Shown: in pieces, positions 34,362 to 43,056 of the stretch
Position numbering within the stretch: position 1 is the first letter of the stretch
How the letters are laid out: every line of letters starts with the position of its first letter
Assembly: GCF_017948485.1 (NCBI RefSeq)
Contig: NZ_JAFFSX010000002.1
Coordinates: 434,001-498,000, forward strand
Direction: 5' to 3'
DNA from: Streptomyces sp. GESEQ-35
GTDB taxonomy: Bacteria; Actinomycetota; Actinomycetes; Streptomycetales; Streptomycetaceae
Length of the DNA stretch: 64,000 bases
The notes under the pieces: generated by a model
Told to the model about the DNA's origin: nothing
Database searches by the model: none
Seen by the model: only the letters and a program-made list of their open reading frames with translations
Position numbers and translations under genes: made by a program

Positions 34362-35177
34362 ATGGTTGTGGTCGGTCCGGGAGTGCGCCGGGTGGCGCGC
34401 GGGGTGAGACGGCGGATACGGAGGCTGGGGGAGCCCCCTGCGCCGGAGTCGGCCCACCGGCTCGTACCGGAACCGGTGTTCGTCCTCTCCTCCGTGCGCT
34501 CCGGCTCCACGCTGCTGCGGGTCCTGCTCAACAGCCACCCGCAGATCCGCGCCCCGCACGAGATGCACCTGCGCACGCTTTCGGTCGACCTGAACAAGCC
34601 GTACACGAAGAAGGCGATGGCCGAACTCGATCTGGACCAGCGGGAGTTGGAGTACCTGCTGTGGGACCGGGTGCTGCACCGCGAACTCGTGCGCAGCGGC
34701 AAGCGGATCATCGTCGACAAGACGCCCGGCAACGCGGGCTTCTGGGAGCGGCTGCACGAGGGCTGGCCGAAGGCCCGGTACATCTTCCTGCTGCGCCATC
34801 CCGCCTCGATGGTGAGCTCACTGATCAACAACCGCCCCGACCGCGATCCGGACGCGACCGTACGCGAAGTGCGTATGTACGTCGAAGCGGTCGAGGCGGC
34901 CCGCACCGCACTGCCGGGTCTCACGGTCCGCTACGAGGACCTGACCGAGAGCCCCGAGGCGGTCACCCGGGAGATCTGCGCGTACCTCGGTGTCCCGTGG
35001 ACATCGCGGATGCTCGACTACCGGAAGGGTGATCATGGTCCGTTCGTGCCCTTCATCGGTGACTGGAGCGAGAACATCAAGTCCGGCAAGATCCAGAAGG
35101 CGCGACCGCTGCCGGACGCGGGAGACGTTCCGGCTGCGCTGCGCGACATCACCCGTGCCTGGGGGTATCCGTGTTGA
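34362..35177 (+). CDS. Sulfotransferase family protein
   Basis: 271 residues from ATG at 34362 behind GGGAGG. The PAPS 5'-phosphosulfate loop is FVLSSVRSGSTLLRVLL (about residues 40-56). The 3'-phosphate motif is FLLRHPASMVSSLI (about 145-158). VRYEDLTESPEAVTREICAY and LGVPW are the usual ending of bacterial sulfotransferases. It would move sulfate from PAPS to a small metabolite, lipid or sugar hydroxyl. An APS-kinase-like gene overlaps its stop, tying the pair to sulfate activation. Confidence 0.88.
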   Translation: MVVVGPGVRRVARGVRRRIRRLGEPPAPESAHRLVPEPVFVLSSVRSGSTLLRVLLNSHPQIRAPHEMHLRTLSVDLNKPYTKKAMAELDLDQRELEYLLWDRVLHRELVRSGKRIIVDKTPGNAGFWERLHEGWPKARYIFLLRHPASMVSSLINNRPDRDPDATVREVRMYVEAVEAARTALPGLTVRYEDLTESPEAVTREICAYLGVPWTSRMLDYRKGDHGPFVPFIGDWSENIKSGKIQKARPLPDAGDVPAALRDITRAWGYPC

Positions 35178-35548
35178 GTGACATGTCCGACGTGAAGTGC
35201 CGATGTACGTGCCCGGGAGCGACGGTGTGGGTGACCGGGCCGTCGACGGCCGACCGCCGCGCGGCCGCCTACGCGCTCGCCGAACGCCTGCTGGCCGGAC
35301 AGCACCGGGTCGAGGTGCTCGACCGCCTCAACGACCACGACACGAACCCCGAACGCATCGGCCTGATGGCCGAGGTGCTGGCCCGCAACGGCATCGTGGC
35401 GATCGTCCCGTGCGCGGAAGAGGGCGTGACGGAGGTACGTGAACGCCACACGGCGACCGGCACGCGGTACGTCGAGGTGTGCGCCTCAGGGCCGGAGTGC
35501 GCGGAGACTGCGGATACGGTCCACGGCCTGCTGACCGGGCGAGGGTGA
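35171..35548 (+). CDS. APS-kinase-like protein with degenerate P-loop
   Basis: 125 residues. The layout follows adenylylsulfate kinase (CysC): GATVWVTG strand, ALAERLLAGQHRVEVLD, NPERIGLMAEVLARNGIVAIV, and ERHTATGTRYVEV. The P-loop expected as GLPSAGKST reads GPSTADRRA, so the ATP-binding Gly-Lys-Ser/Thr is gone. It is also shorter than CysC (about 170-200). It overlaps the sulfotransferase stop by 7 bases. It is therefore likely a non-catalytic APS/PAPS-binding partner or a decaying paralogue. The Cys-rich start (KCRCTC) is unusual. Confidence 0.65.
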   Translation: MLSDMSDVKCRCTCPGATVWVTGPSTADRRAAAYALAERLLAGQHRVEVLDRLNDHDTNPERIGLMAEVLARNGIVAIVPCAEEGVTEVRERHTATGTRYVEVCASGPECAETADTVHGLLTGRG

Positions 35549-35669
35549 ACGGCTTTCCCGCAGCCGCAGCACGTCTCCAGTCCAAGCCCGTCGCTTGCGC
35601 TCGGCGAGGTTACGACACGAGTCTTCGTCGCTCCCGGCCTGTAGGGCACGCGCTCGTCTCGCCGATTGC

Positions 35670-35893
35670 TCAGAGCCAGTCCCTACGCTTGAAGATGAGG
35701 TAGAGACTGGTGCATACGATCGCCATCAGGACCAGTGCGAAGGGATACCCGAGCACCCAGTGCAACTCCGGCATCCGGTCGAAGTTCATCCCGTAGATCG
35801 TCCCCACCAGCGTCGGAGCGAACAGAATCGCCGCCCACGACGAAATCCTCTTGAAGTTGTCTGCCTGGCGGCTCTGACCTGCAGCGATGCCGC
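35670..35893 (-). pseudogene. CorA magnesium transporter, C-terminal fragment
   Basis: About 70 codons encode the two membrane helices of CorA, with FKRISSWAAILFAPTLVG, the selectivity motif YGMNF and the ending FKRRDWL. The cytoplasmic domain is absent. The intact paralogue at 56682-57887 has the same ending with a few changes. Upstream the frame continues into unrelated Arg/Ser-rich sequence, so it is a relic. Confidence 0.75.
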
Positions 35894-35967
35894 TGTTTGA
35901 GTCTCTGGCCTGGGCTGATCCATCCTTTCTGGGTCTTTCAGGCTGGCGCCGGCTTACGTAGTCGGTT

Positions 35968-36014
35968 CTCCCCACGCGCTCCCCGGAGCCGCTCGTACTC
36001 CCCAGATTCTCCCC
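35968..36014. repeat. Two CTCCCC-N5-CTCCCC pairs
   Basis: CTCCCC at 35968, 35979, 35998 and 36009. In each pair the copies start exactly 11 bases apart. The same arrangement recurs twice at 56498-56605, also beside a CorA gene. Confidence 0.55.
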
Positions 36015-36126
36015 GGAGGACGGCCCTGCCTGCGGTCGGTTCGGCGCGCTGCGGAAGCTCATTCGATTCGTCCGGCGGTCACGAGCAGTCACTGGGCGCA
36101 GTCGGCTGCCGTTCTCGATCGGAGGC

Positions 36127-37062
36127 TCAGAAAGTGAGCACCACTCGCCCCCGGAGGCCGCCTGCCTCCAACAGTCGGTGTGCTTCGGGGGCCTGCTCGG
36201 CCGCCAACATCCGCGCGACCCGAGGAGTGAGGCTGCCCTTCTCCGCCAGTTCGCGCAGGCGGTTGAGCTTGGCGTGTTCGCGTGCGTACTGCGGGACGAA
36301 GGTGTTCCGGGTCTCGATGCCGCGTTCAACGGGGACCTGGATGCCGCCGACCGATGTCGCTACTCGGCCTCCGTCGCGTACCGCGCGGATGGCGAGGGCG
36401 GCGATGCCCGCGGTGTCGACGAGGCCGTCGACTCCGTCAGGTATCTCCTTGCGCACCAACTCGGGGAACTCGGTACCGCGAGGCAGGATCACGTCAGCGC
36501 CGAGTTCCTTCACCAGTGGCTCGTCCTTCGGTGCCGCGTCGGAGATCACCCGGAACCCGTCCGCCTTGGCCAGTTGGACGGCGTAGCCGCCGACCGCGCC
36601 GGCCGCTCCGGTGACCGCCACGGTGGCGCCAGCGGGAAGTTCCAGCAGGTCCAGGGCCATGTGGGCTGTCAGTCCGTTCATCGGGAGCGTGGCGGCCTCG
36701 ATGGCGGTCGCGCTCGCAGGGGCGCGGACCACCGACTCGGCGGGTACGACCACGTGTTCGGCGTACGCTCCGCGCGTTCCGGAGATGACCACGACGGCCA
36801 TGACGTGGTCGCCCACGGCGAGATCGGTGTCGACTCCCTTGCCGATCTGCTCGACCACGCCCGCCGCGTCCATCCCGGGAACATAGGGCGGCTCGGCGTC
36901 GGAGACGAAGGCGATTCCCCTGCGCACCATCGTGTCGACGGGGTTGACCGTCGCCGCGTGCACCCGGATCCGGATCTCGCCCGGCCCGGCTTCGGGGACC
37001 GGAAGCTCAAGGACGCGCAGTACGTCGGGCCCGCCGAATTCAGTCAGTCCTATGGCCTTCAT
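36127..37062 (-). CDS. MDR-family NADP-dependent quinone/alcohol oxidoreductase
   Basis: 311 residues. GroES-like N-terminal half with FGGPDVLRVLELPVPEAGPG and PYVPGMDAAGVVEQIG. The Rossmann half has VAVTGAAGAVGGYAVQLAK (NADPH) and a DTAGIAALAIRAVRDGGRV strand. Zinc-binding cysteines are absent, so it belongs to the zinc-free quinone-oxidoreductase (QOR-like) branch. It is the last gene of a likely four-gene minus-strand unit (36127-40184), with gaps of 23, 34 and 89 bases. The substrate is probably a quinone or reactive carbonyl. Confidence 0.88.
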   Translation of the reverse strand: MKAIGLTEFGGPDVLRVLELPVPEAGPGEIRIRVHAATVNPVDTMVRRGIAFVSDAEPPYVPGMDAAGVVEQIGKGVDTDLAVGDHVMAVVVISGTRGAYAEHVVVPAESVVRAPASATAIEAATLPMNGLTAHMALDLLELPAGATVAVTGAAGAVGGYAVQLAKADGFRVISDAAPKDEPLVKELGADVILPRGTEFPELVRKEIPDGVDGLVDTAGIAALAIRAVRDGGRVATSVGGIQVPVERGIETRNTFVPQYAREHAKLNRLRELAEKGSLTPRVARMLAAEQAPEAHRLLEAGGLRGRVVLTF

Positions 37063-37085
37063 GGAAGTCCTTCCTCAGGGATGAG

Positions 37086-38672
37086 TCATTCGACCGCCGC
37101 GCCTCCCGACAAGCGGACCTCTTCGCTGTCGAGGGCGGCCTGCAGGCGGCGCAGTACGGTGTCGTCGATCCGGCGCTCGTCGCGGAGCCGGACGACGGTG
37201 GAGCGTTTGTTGGCGATGAGGGCCAGGCGCAGTGCGAGGTAGTCCTGGTGCTGGAGCACGGCGGGGTCGTCGTGGGCGCCCGCGCTCATGGCCTGGACGG
37301 ATGCCAGGTGGGCCTCGTACTCCTGGCGCAGCCACTCGGTGATCTTCGGATCGCTCCGCAGGTCGGCGGCGAGTTGGGGCATTGCCTTGATCGCCTCTTC
37401 GATGGCGGTGGTCTCGGCGAGGTCGTGCTCTTCGTCGACCGACGTGTCGGGCGGCAGCTTCGCCCAGCGCACCGCCACCGGCAGCAGCAGTCCCTGCACC
37501 ACCAGCGTCACGAGGATGACGCCGGAGGTGACGAAGACGATGAAGCTGCGGTCGGGGAACGGCTCGCCCGAGTCGAGGGTCTGCGGCACCGAGAGCACCA
37601 TCGCGAGCGAGACCGCGCCCCGGAAGCCGGCCAATCCGCTGACGACACGGGTCCGGTGACCGACGCGGAGCGATCGTTGCTGGGGGCGCCGGTCGAGTGC
37701 GCGGACCAGGTAGGTGGAGGCGTACAGGAACGCGAAGCGCACGGCGACGAGGACCACGCAGATGACGCCGACCGCGATGAGCGCGTCCTGGAGATCGGCG
37801 CGGCCCAGGTCGCGGACGGCGTACTGCAGTTCCACCCCGACCAGGACGAACAGCGCCCCGTTGATGATGAAGGTGGCGAGCGGCCAGAACGCCAGTGCCT
37901 GCGTGCGGTGTTCGGCCTGGATGATGCGCGGGGCGACCTGGGACATGATCAGGCCGCTGACGACCACCGCGAGGACGCCGGACGCCTCGACCAGTTCGGC
38001 CAGCAGATACGCGGTGAAGGGCGCCAGGATCATGACGAGGTTGCCGAGCAGGGGATCGGTCAGGCGGCGCCGCAGGTTCATGTTGACCCACGCGACCGCC
38101 ACCCCGACCAGGGCTCCACCGCCGTAGGCGAGCAGGAACAGCCCGCCGACGTGCGGGATGCTCAGGTGCTCCTCGCCGACCGTGATGCCGACGGCCAGAC
38201 CGTAGACGACCAGCGCCGTGCCGTCGTTGACCAGGCTCTCCGCGCGCAGGATGGTGACCTGACGGCGCGGCAGGGCGCGCGCGAGGACGCCGACCGCCGT
38301 CGCGTCCGTGGGCGCCATGGCCGCGCCGAGCACCCACGCTGGCCCCCACGGCAGCCCGAGGGCGTGCCCCGTCGCCGCGACCGCCCAGGCGGTGAGGATG
38401 ACCAGTACGGTGCTCAGCTGCAGGATGCCGCGCAGGTTGGTGCGGATCTCCCGCAGGGAGGTGGTCAGGCTCTCCCAGTACAGCAGCACCGGAAGGAAGA
38501 GCAACAGCACGACTTCCGGGGGCAGTTGTGCCTCCCGCACCGCTGGGACGAACCCCAGCAGCACACCCGTCACAAGCAGGACGACGGGCGGGGCGATGCC
38601 GAGTCGCTGTCCCATGACGTTGCCCACCAGCACAGCCACGCCCAGGACCACGACGAGTTCGAGACCGAGCAA
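37086..38672 (-). CDS. Na+/H+ antiporter, CPA1/NhaP type
   Basis: 528 residues from TTG at 38672 with AGGAG 7 bases upstream. There are about 12 membrane segments. Ion-site motifs are AMAPTDATAVGVLARAL, LRAESLVNDGTALVVYG and GFRGAVSLAMVLSVP. The cytoplasmic tail of about 120 charged residues ends in a helical Arg/Asp-rich part. It exchanges Na+ or K+ for H+ across the cell membrane and serves pH and salt homeostasis. It lies inside an oxidoreductase operon. Confidence 0.92.
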   Translation of the reverse strand: MLGLELVVVLGVAVLVGNVMGQRLGIAPPVVLLVTGVLLGFVPAVREAQLPPEVVLLLFLPVLLYWESLTTSLREIRTNLRGILQLSTVLVILTAWAVAATGHALGLPWGPAWVLGAAMAPTDATAVGVLARALPRRQVTILRAESLVNDGTALVVYGLAVGITVGEEHLSIPHVGGLFLLAYGGGALVGVAVAWVNMNLRRRLTDPLLGNLVMILAPFTAYLLAELVEASGVLAVVVSGLIMSQVAPRIIQAEHRTQALAFWPLATFIINGALFVLVGVELQYAVRDLGRADLQDALIAVGVICVVLVAVRFAFLYASTYLVRALDRRPQQRSLRVGHRTRVVSGLAGFRGAVSLAMVLSVPQTLDSGEPFPDRSFIVFVTSGVILVTLVVQGLLLPVAVRWAKLPPDTSVDEEHDLAETTAIEEAIKAMPQLAADLRSDPKITEWLRQEYEAHLASVQAMSAGAHDDPAVLQHQDYLALRLALIANKRSTVVRLRDERRIDDTVLRRLQAALDSEEVRLSGGAAVE

Positions 38673-38706
38673 GGTGCTTCTCCTGGAGGGGTGAAAGAGC
38701 CGATGT

Positions 38707-39078
38707 TCAGCGCGGTACGAGCTTCAGGGTCGTGTCCCGAGAAGCCACCATGGGATCGACGTAACTCGGGCCGTTCCGGCCGTACTTGATGCGGTAGGCG
38801 GTGTCGATGCGGTCGTTGGCGCCGGGGTCGGTGACCTCGACGAGGGTGACGTCCTTGCCGACGCCGCCGGAGCGGATACGGCCCTCGTGGCTGGCCCGGG
38901 CCGCGCGGTACCAGGCGCCGGTGTTGCCACGGAAGGAGCGGACGTAGAGGTCGTCGCCGTCGCGGACCACCCAGATCGGCACGGGTGCGCGCGGCGTTCC
39001 GTCGCTGCGCGAGGGGGCCATCTGAAGTTCCTCGGCGTGTTCGATCCGGGTCAGTTCGTCGTTCGTCCAGGTCGTCAT
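38707..39078 (-). CDS. DUF2255 family protein
   Basis: 123 residues from ATG at 39078 behind AGGAGG. The family pattern includes WTNDELTRIEHAEELQ, VPIWVVRDGDDLYVRSFRG and WYRAARASHEGRI. The fold is akin to split-barrel flavin/deazaflavin proteins, but the biochemical role of DUF2255 is not known to me. It lies between an alcohol dehydrogenase and an antiporter gene. Confidence 0.8.
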   Translation of the reverse strand: MTTWTNDELTRIEHAEELQMAPSRSDGTPRAPVPIWVVRDGDDLYVRSFRGNTGAWYRAARASHEGRIRSGGVGKDVTLVEVTDPGANDRIDTAYRIKYGRNGPSYVDPMVASRDTTLKLVPR

Positions 39079-39167
39079 GGGCTTGCCTCCTTTGCGACCG
39101 TGCGGCGGGGTGTGCCCTCGTGGGCGTGAGCGCGGCCGGCGCAGCTCACGCCCACGAGGCGATCGGG

Positions 39168-40184
39168 TCAGGGCTTGAGGAGGGCCTTGATGGCGCGGCG
39201 TTCGTCCATCGCCTTGTAGCCCTCGGCGACCTGCTCCAGCGGCAGGGTGAGGTCGAAGACCTTGCCCGGGTTGATGTGGCCGGACAGCACGCGGTCGATC
39301 AGGTCGGGCAGGTAGCGGCGGACGGGGGCCGGGCCGCCGCGCAGGCCGACCTGGGAGAAGAACAGCTCCTGGCCGTCTACGGCCACCTCGTGCGGGACGC
39401 CGACGAAGCCGACGTTGCCGCCCGGGCGGGCGGAGTGCAGGGCCTGGCTCATGGACTGGGAGGTGCCGACGCACTCCAGGACGGAGTCGGCGCCGATGCC
39501 GCCGGTGAGGTCCTTGATGCGCGCGATGCCTTCCTCGCCGCGCTCGCTGACGATGTCCGTGGCGCCGAACTCCAGGGCGAGCTTCTGCCGGGACTCGTGC
39601 CGGGACATGGCGATGATTCGCTCCGCGCCGAGCTCCTTCGCGGCGATGACACCGCACAGGCCGACGGCTCCGTCACCGACCACGACGGTCGTCGAGCCGG
39701 GCTTGACCTCGGCGGCGAGGGCTGCGAACCAGCCGGTGCCCATCACGTCGGACACGGCCAGCAGGCTCGGCACGAGCTCGCCGGCGGGGTGCTCGTCGGT
39801 GGCGACCAGGGTGCCGTGGGCGTTGGGGATGCGTACGTACTCGGCCTGGCAGGTGCCCATGAACTCGCGGTTCAGGCAGGAGGACTGCCAGCCCTTCTGG
39901 CAGTTCGCGCAGGTGTTGTCCGACGTGGCGAAGGAGCCGACCACGAACTGGCCCGGCTTGACGTTGCCGATTTCGCTGCCGACTTCCTCAACGATCCCGA
40001 CGTACTCGTGCCCCATCGGGTGCGGGTCGCCGACCGGCTCCAGGCCGCGATACGGCCACAGGTCCGAGCCGCACACACAGGTGGCGACCGTGCGGATGAT
40101 CGCGTCCGTCGGCTTGAGGATCTTGGGCTCGGGGACGTCCTCCACTCGGATGTCACCGGGGGCGTGGATCACGGTTGCGCGCAT
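39168..40184 (-). CDS. Zinc-dependent alcohol dehydrogenase (MDR)
   Basis: 338 residues, ATG at 40184 behind AGGAGAA. Catalytic zinc site: Cys in ATCVCGSDLWPY and GHEYVG with its His-Glu pair. Structural zinc cysteines appear in NTCANCQKGWQSSCLN. The NAD(P) fold is VVVGDGAVGLCGVIAAKELG. It would oxidise an alcohol or reduce an aldehyde. It is the first gene of the minus-strand redox unit and divergent from the broken XRE gene, with one GGGA-N7-TTCC element between them. Confidence 0.9.
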   Translation of the reverse strand: MRATVIHAPGDIRVEDVPEPKILKPTDAIIRTVATCVCGSDLWPYRGLEPVGDPHPMGHEYVGIVEEVGSEIGNVKPGQFVVGSFATSDNTCANCQKGWQSSCLNREFMGTCQAEYVRIPNAHGTLVATDEHPAGELVPSLLAVSDVMGTGWFAALAAEVKPGSTTVVVGDGAVGLCGVIAAKELGAERIIAMSRHESRQKLALEFGATDIVSERGEEGIARIKDLTGGIGADSVLECVGTSQSMSQALHSARPGGNVGFVGVPHEVAVDGQELFFSQVGLRGGPAPVRRYLPDLIDRVLSGHINPGKVFDLTLPLEQVAEGYKAMDERRAIKALLKP

Positions 40185-40367
40185 ATCTTTTCTCCTGGTG
40201 CGTTTCTCGGGCAGCGATGTCACCCGGACGTGCCGGATTCGTCGACGATGGTCAAAGGGGTGTACAGAAGCGCCGACGGCTTGTGAAAAACAATTGTCGG
40301 TCTCTGACTCTGTCACCGCCCGCAGGGCCCGTACAGAGGAGAATTCCACCCCCGGAGGGATGTATCC

Positions 40368-40388
40368 AGGGATAAAACCTTCCTACCC
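40368..40388. promoter_or_regulatory. MmyB-type element A
   Basis: AGGGA-TAAAACC-TTCCTA within CCAGGG...TACCC, 33 bases before the start of the XRE pseudogene and about 185 bases before the divergent dehydrogenase. It matches element B in 17 of 21 positions. Confidence 0.6.
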
Positions 40389-40420
40389 AGCCGAGTGGCG
40401 GACAGCGCAAACTGGCCAGT

Positions 40421-41129
40421 ATGAACAGCAGCGCGCACCGTAAGGAGCTGGGTCAATTCCTGAAGGCCCGTCGGGCTGAGCTCAGCCCCCGTACGGTCGG
40501 TCTGTCCGAAACTGACCGGCGCCGCCGTGTGGCCGGACTGCGCCGGGACGAGGTGGCCGTGCTGGCGGCCATCAGTACCGCGACTATTACACCCGTCTGG
40601 AGGAGGGGCGTATGGCCCCCTCCGCGTCCGTGCTGTCCGAGCTTGTCCCGGTCTTGCACCTGAGTGACGACCAGCGAGACCAGCTATTCGAGCTGGCCAG
40701 AAAGGAGGCCGGTCGGGTGCGGCGGCGGGCTCCGCAGAAGGCGCACCCCGGCTGCGTACCGTGCTGAACGAGCTCAGCGTGGCCCCCGGCGTGATCCTGG
40801 GCCGGCACCTGGACAACGCGTTGCTGCGGCAGCAGGCCGCGGCCTGCACCGACGACCGGAGACCGGCCGACCTCGTCGGTGAGTTGTCGATGCAGGATGA
40901 CCAGTTCCGCCAGTGGTGGGGAGGTCGCCCTGTTGTGCCCCGGACCGGCGGCACCAAGGTGTTCAACCACCCGGTCGCCGGTGAACTCTCCCTCGCCTGG
41001 GATGCCCTCACCTGCGTGGCCGACCCCGATCAGCAGCTGATCGTCTGGAGCGCCGAACCCGACTCGCGTACGTACGAGGGGCTGCGCTTCCTCTCCTCCT
41101 GGGCGGCGACCTGCGCCATGAATTCGTAA
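40421..41129 (+). pseudogene. MmyB-like XRE regulator, frameshifted
   Basis: The start is sound: HRKELGQFLKARRAELSP and VAGLRRDEVAVLAAIST. Then two extra bases at about 40580 shift the frame, and DYYTRLEEGRMAPSASVL continues in another frame. A second frame change near 40760 and a loss of about 70 codons follow. It then ends in frame with DLVGELSMQDDQFRQWWGG and a normal C-terminus. Paralogues at 43501 and 53228 show what is missing: most of the PAS-like ligand domain. Confidence 0.85.
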
Positions 41130-41150
41130 AACCGGCAGGTGGCCCCGGCG

Positions 41151-41193
41151 TAAAACCAGGGACAGTAAAGCCAGGGACGAATCCTTCCTACCT
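41151..41193. promoter_or_regulatory. MmyB-type element B with tandem half sites
   Basis: AGGGA-CGAATCC-TTCCTA (41173-41190) preceded by a direct repeat TAAAACCAGGGAC (41151-41163) and TAAAGCCAGGGAC (41166-41178), 15 bp apart. It lies about 70 bases before the flavodoxin gene. Confidence 0.6.
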
Positions 41194-41263
41194 TTGCATT
41201 TGAATTCCGTGCCATGCTTCCAGAGCACGATTCACGCAATCCTTTTCGAGGAGTAATACCCCC

Positions 41264-41863
41264 ATGTCCTCCACCTCCCGCCCCACGGTCGCCGTCGCTT
41301 TCCATTCCGGCTACGGCCACACCGCCGTCATAGCCGAGGCTGTGGCGCGCGGTGCCGCGGAAGCCGGTGCCGAGGTGATCTCCATCCCCGTGGACACGAT
41401 CACCGACGAGCAGTGGGCGCAGCTGGACGCCGCCGACGCCATCATCTTCGGTGCCCCCACCTACATGGGCACCGCCTCCGCCGCCTTCCACACCTTCGCC
41501 GAGGCGAGCAGCAAGCGCTGGTTCACCCAGACCTGGGTCGACAAGATCGCCGCCGGCTTCACCAACTCCGGTGCCAAGAACGGCGACAAGTCCTCGACCC
41601 TGGGCTACTTCTTCACCATGGCCGCCCAGCACGGCATGCACTGGGTCAGCCTCGGCGTGCAGCCGGGCTGGGCCTCCACGCAGGGCAGCGAGGACGACAT
41701 CAATCGTCTGGGCTACTTCGTCGGTGCCGGCGCCCAGACCCCGACCGATGCCGGCCCGGAGGCCGTCCACAAGTCGGACATCGCCACCGCCGAGGGCCTC
41801 GGCGCCCGCGTCGCGCAGCAGACCGCTTTCTTCCGCGCCGGCCGCGCCGCCCTCGCGGCCTGA
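41264..41863 (+). CDS. Flavodoxin-fold NAD(P)H oxidoreductase, WrbA-like
   Basis: 199 residues. The FMN phosphate loop is VAFHSGYGHTAVIAEAVARG (residues 10-29). DAIIFGAPTYMGTASA and FTNSGAKNGDKSSTLG are the other flavin contacts typical of WrbA/NAD(P)H:quinone reductases. Two-electron reduction of quinones protects against redox cycling. It is the first gene of a plus-strand unit that ends in an MmyB-type regulator. Confidence 0.88.
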   Translation: MSSTSRPTVAVAFHSGYGHTAVIAEAVARGAAEAGAEVISIPVDTITDEQWAQLDAADAIIFGAPTYMGTASAAFHTFAEASSKRWFTQTWVDKIAAGFTNSGAKNGDKSSTLGYFFTMAAQHGMHWVSLGVQPGWASTQGSEDDINRLGYFVGAGAQTPTDAGPEAVHKSDIATAEGLGARVAQQTAFFRAGRAALAA

Positions 41864-41900
41864 CACATCCCCCGCAGAACAGCCTTCCAAGGAGCACGAC

Positions 41901-42290
41901 ATGTCCGACTCCCCGAACCTCGCCCTCGTCCGCCGTCTCTACGACTCCGGCATGGCCCCCGACGTGGTCGCCGAGGTCATCGACCCCGACATCGTCTGGG
42001 ACATCACCCCCGGCTTCCCCTATGGCGGCGTCTACAAGACCTGGGCCAGCGCCGGCGGCGACTTCTTCGGCCGGCTCGCGCCGCGCTTCACCTCCTTCGG
42101 CGCGGTGGCCGAGGACTTCTATGACGCTGGTGAGCACGTCTTCGTCCGCGGCCACTACCACGCCGTGTCCAAGTCCGGCGAGGAGTCGGACGCCCGCTTC
42201 ATCCACCTGTGGACGGTCGGCGACGGCAAGCTCACCCACCTGATCCAGGCCGCAGACAGCCACGTCGTCCAGCAGGCCGCGAACAACTGA
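41901..42290 (+). CDS. SnoaL/NTF2-like fold protein
   Basis: 129 residues, ATG behind AAGGAG. Small alpha+beta barrel pattern: LALVRRLYDSGMAPDVVAEV, PDIVWDITPGFPYGGVY, and a C-terminal SDARFIHLWTVGDGKLTHL. These proteins can be small isomerases, hydrolases or binding proteins; no catalytic residues can be named here. It sits 37 bases after the flavodoxin gene. Confidence 0.82.
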   Translation: MSDSPNLALVRRLYDSGMAPDVVAEVIDPDIVWDITPGFPYGGVYKTWASAGGDFFGRLAPRFTSFGAVAEDFYDAGEHVFVRGHYHAVSKSGEESDARFIHLWTVGDGKLTHLIQAADSHVVQQAANN

Positions 42291-42319
42291 CCGCCCGCAC
42301 TCATCCCAGGGAGCACTTC

Positions 42320-43021
42320 ATGGCGAAGATCCTCTTCCTCATCACCGCCGCCGACCACTGGACCCTGGCCGACGGGTTCGAGCAGCCGGCCGGCTTCTGG
42401 GCCGAGGAGGCCATCGGCCCGTACGGCGTCTTCAAGGAGGCCGGCTACGAGATCGCCGCGGCCACCCCGGGCGGCGTCCCGCCGACCCCCGACGCACTCA
42501 GCCTCACCCCGGACTTCAACGGCGGAGAAGAGGGCGCCGAGCAGATGAAGACCGCCCTGCGCGAGGCCACCGAACTGGCGAACCCTGTCCGCATCGAGGA
42601 CGTGAACATCGACGACTACGACGCCGTGTTCGTGCCCGGCGGCTGGGGCCCGATGGAGGACCTGTCCGACGACGCCGCGGCCGGCAAGTTGCTCAGCGAC
42701 TGGCTCGCCTCCGGCAAGCTCGTGACGCTGGTCTGCCACGGCCCTGCCGCGCTGCTGTCCACCGTGGACGCCGACGGCAAGTCCCCGTTCTCCGGCTACC
42801 GCCTGACCGGCCTGTCCAACTCCGAGGAGATCCAGAACGGCCTCGCCGACCGGGCGAAGTGGCTGCTCGAGGACCGTCTCGTCTCGGACCTGGGCGCGGA
42901 CTACCGCAAGGGCGAGGCGAACTTCGCCCCCCACCTCGAGGTGGACCGCAACCTCATCACCGGCCAGAACCCCGTCTCGGCCGTCCCGCTCGCCCAGGAA
43001 GTCGTCAAGACCCTCGGCTGA
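42320..43021 (+). CDS. DJ-1/PfpI family protein
   Basis: 233 residues. The nucleophile elbow is LVTLVCHGPAALLS (Cys-His), with an acidic partner likely from EEAIGPYGVFKEAGY. DDYDAVFVPGGWGPMED is family-typical. The group includes Hsp31-like glyoxalase III and deglycase enzymes, which remove methylglyoxal without cofactor. With the aldehyde and quinone enzymes around it, carbonyl defence is the natural guess. The cap-like insertion at about 150-195 resembles Hsp31 forms. Confidence 0.87.
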   Translation: MAKILFLITAADHWTLADGFEQPAGFWAEEAIGPYGVFKEAGYEIAAATPGGVPPTPDALSLTPDFNGGEEGAEQMKTALREATELANPVRIEDVNIDDYDAVFVPGGWGPMEDLSDDAAAGKLLSDWLASGKLVTLVCHGPAALLSTVDADGKSPFSGYRLTGLSNSEEIQNGLADRAKWLLEDRLVSDLGADYRKGEANFAPHLEVDRNLITGQNPVSAVPLAQEVVKTLG

Positions 43022-43056
43022 CGACACCCCCCGTACGACAGAAAGAGGTAGTGCCG

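Noticed and set aside
35549..36126. A 219-codon protein ending in the CorA helices
   Set aside because: Only the last 70 codons match CorA. The front part is Arg/Ser-rich without a domain and overlaps the oxidoreductase gene in antisense.
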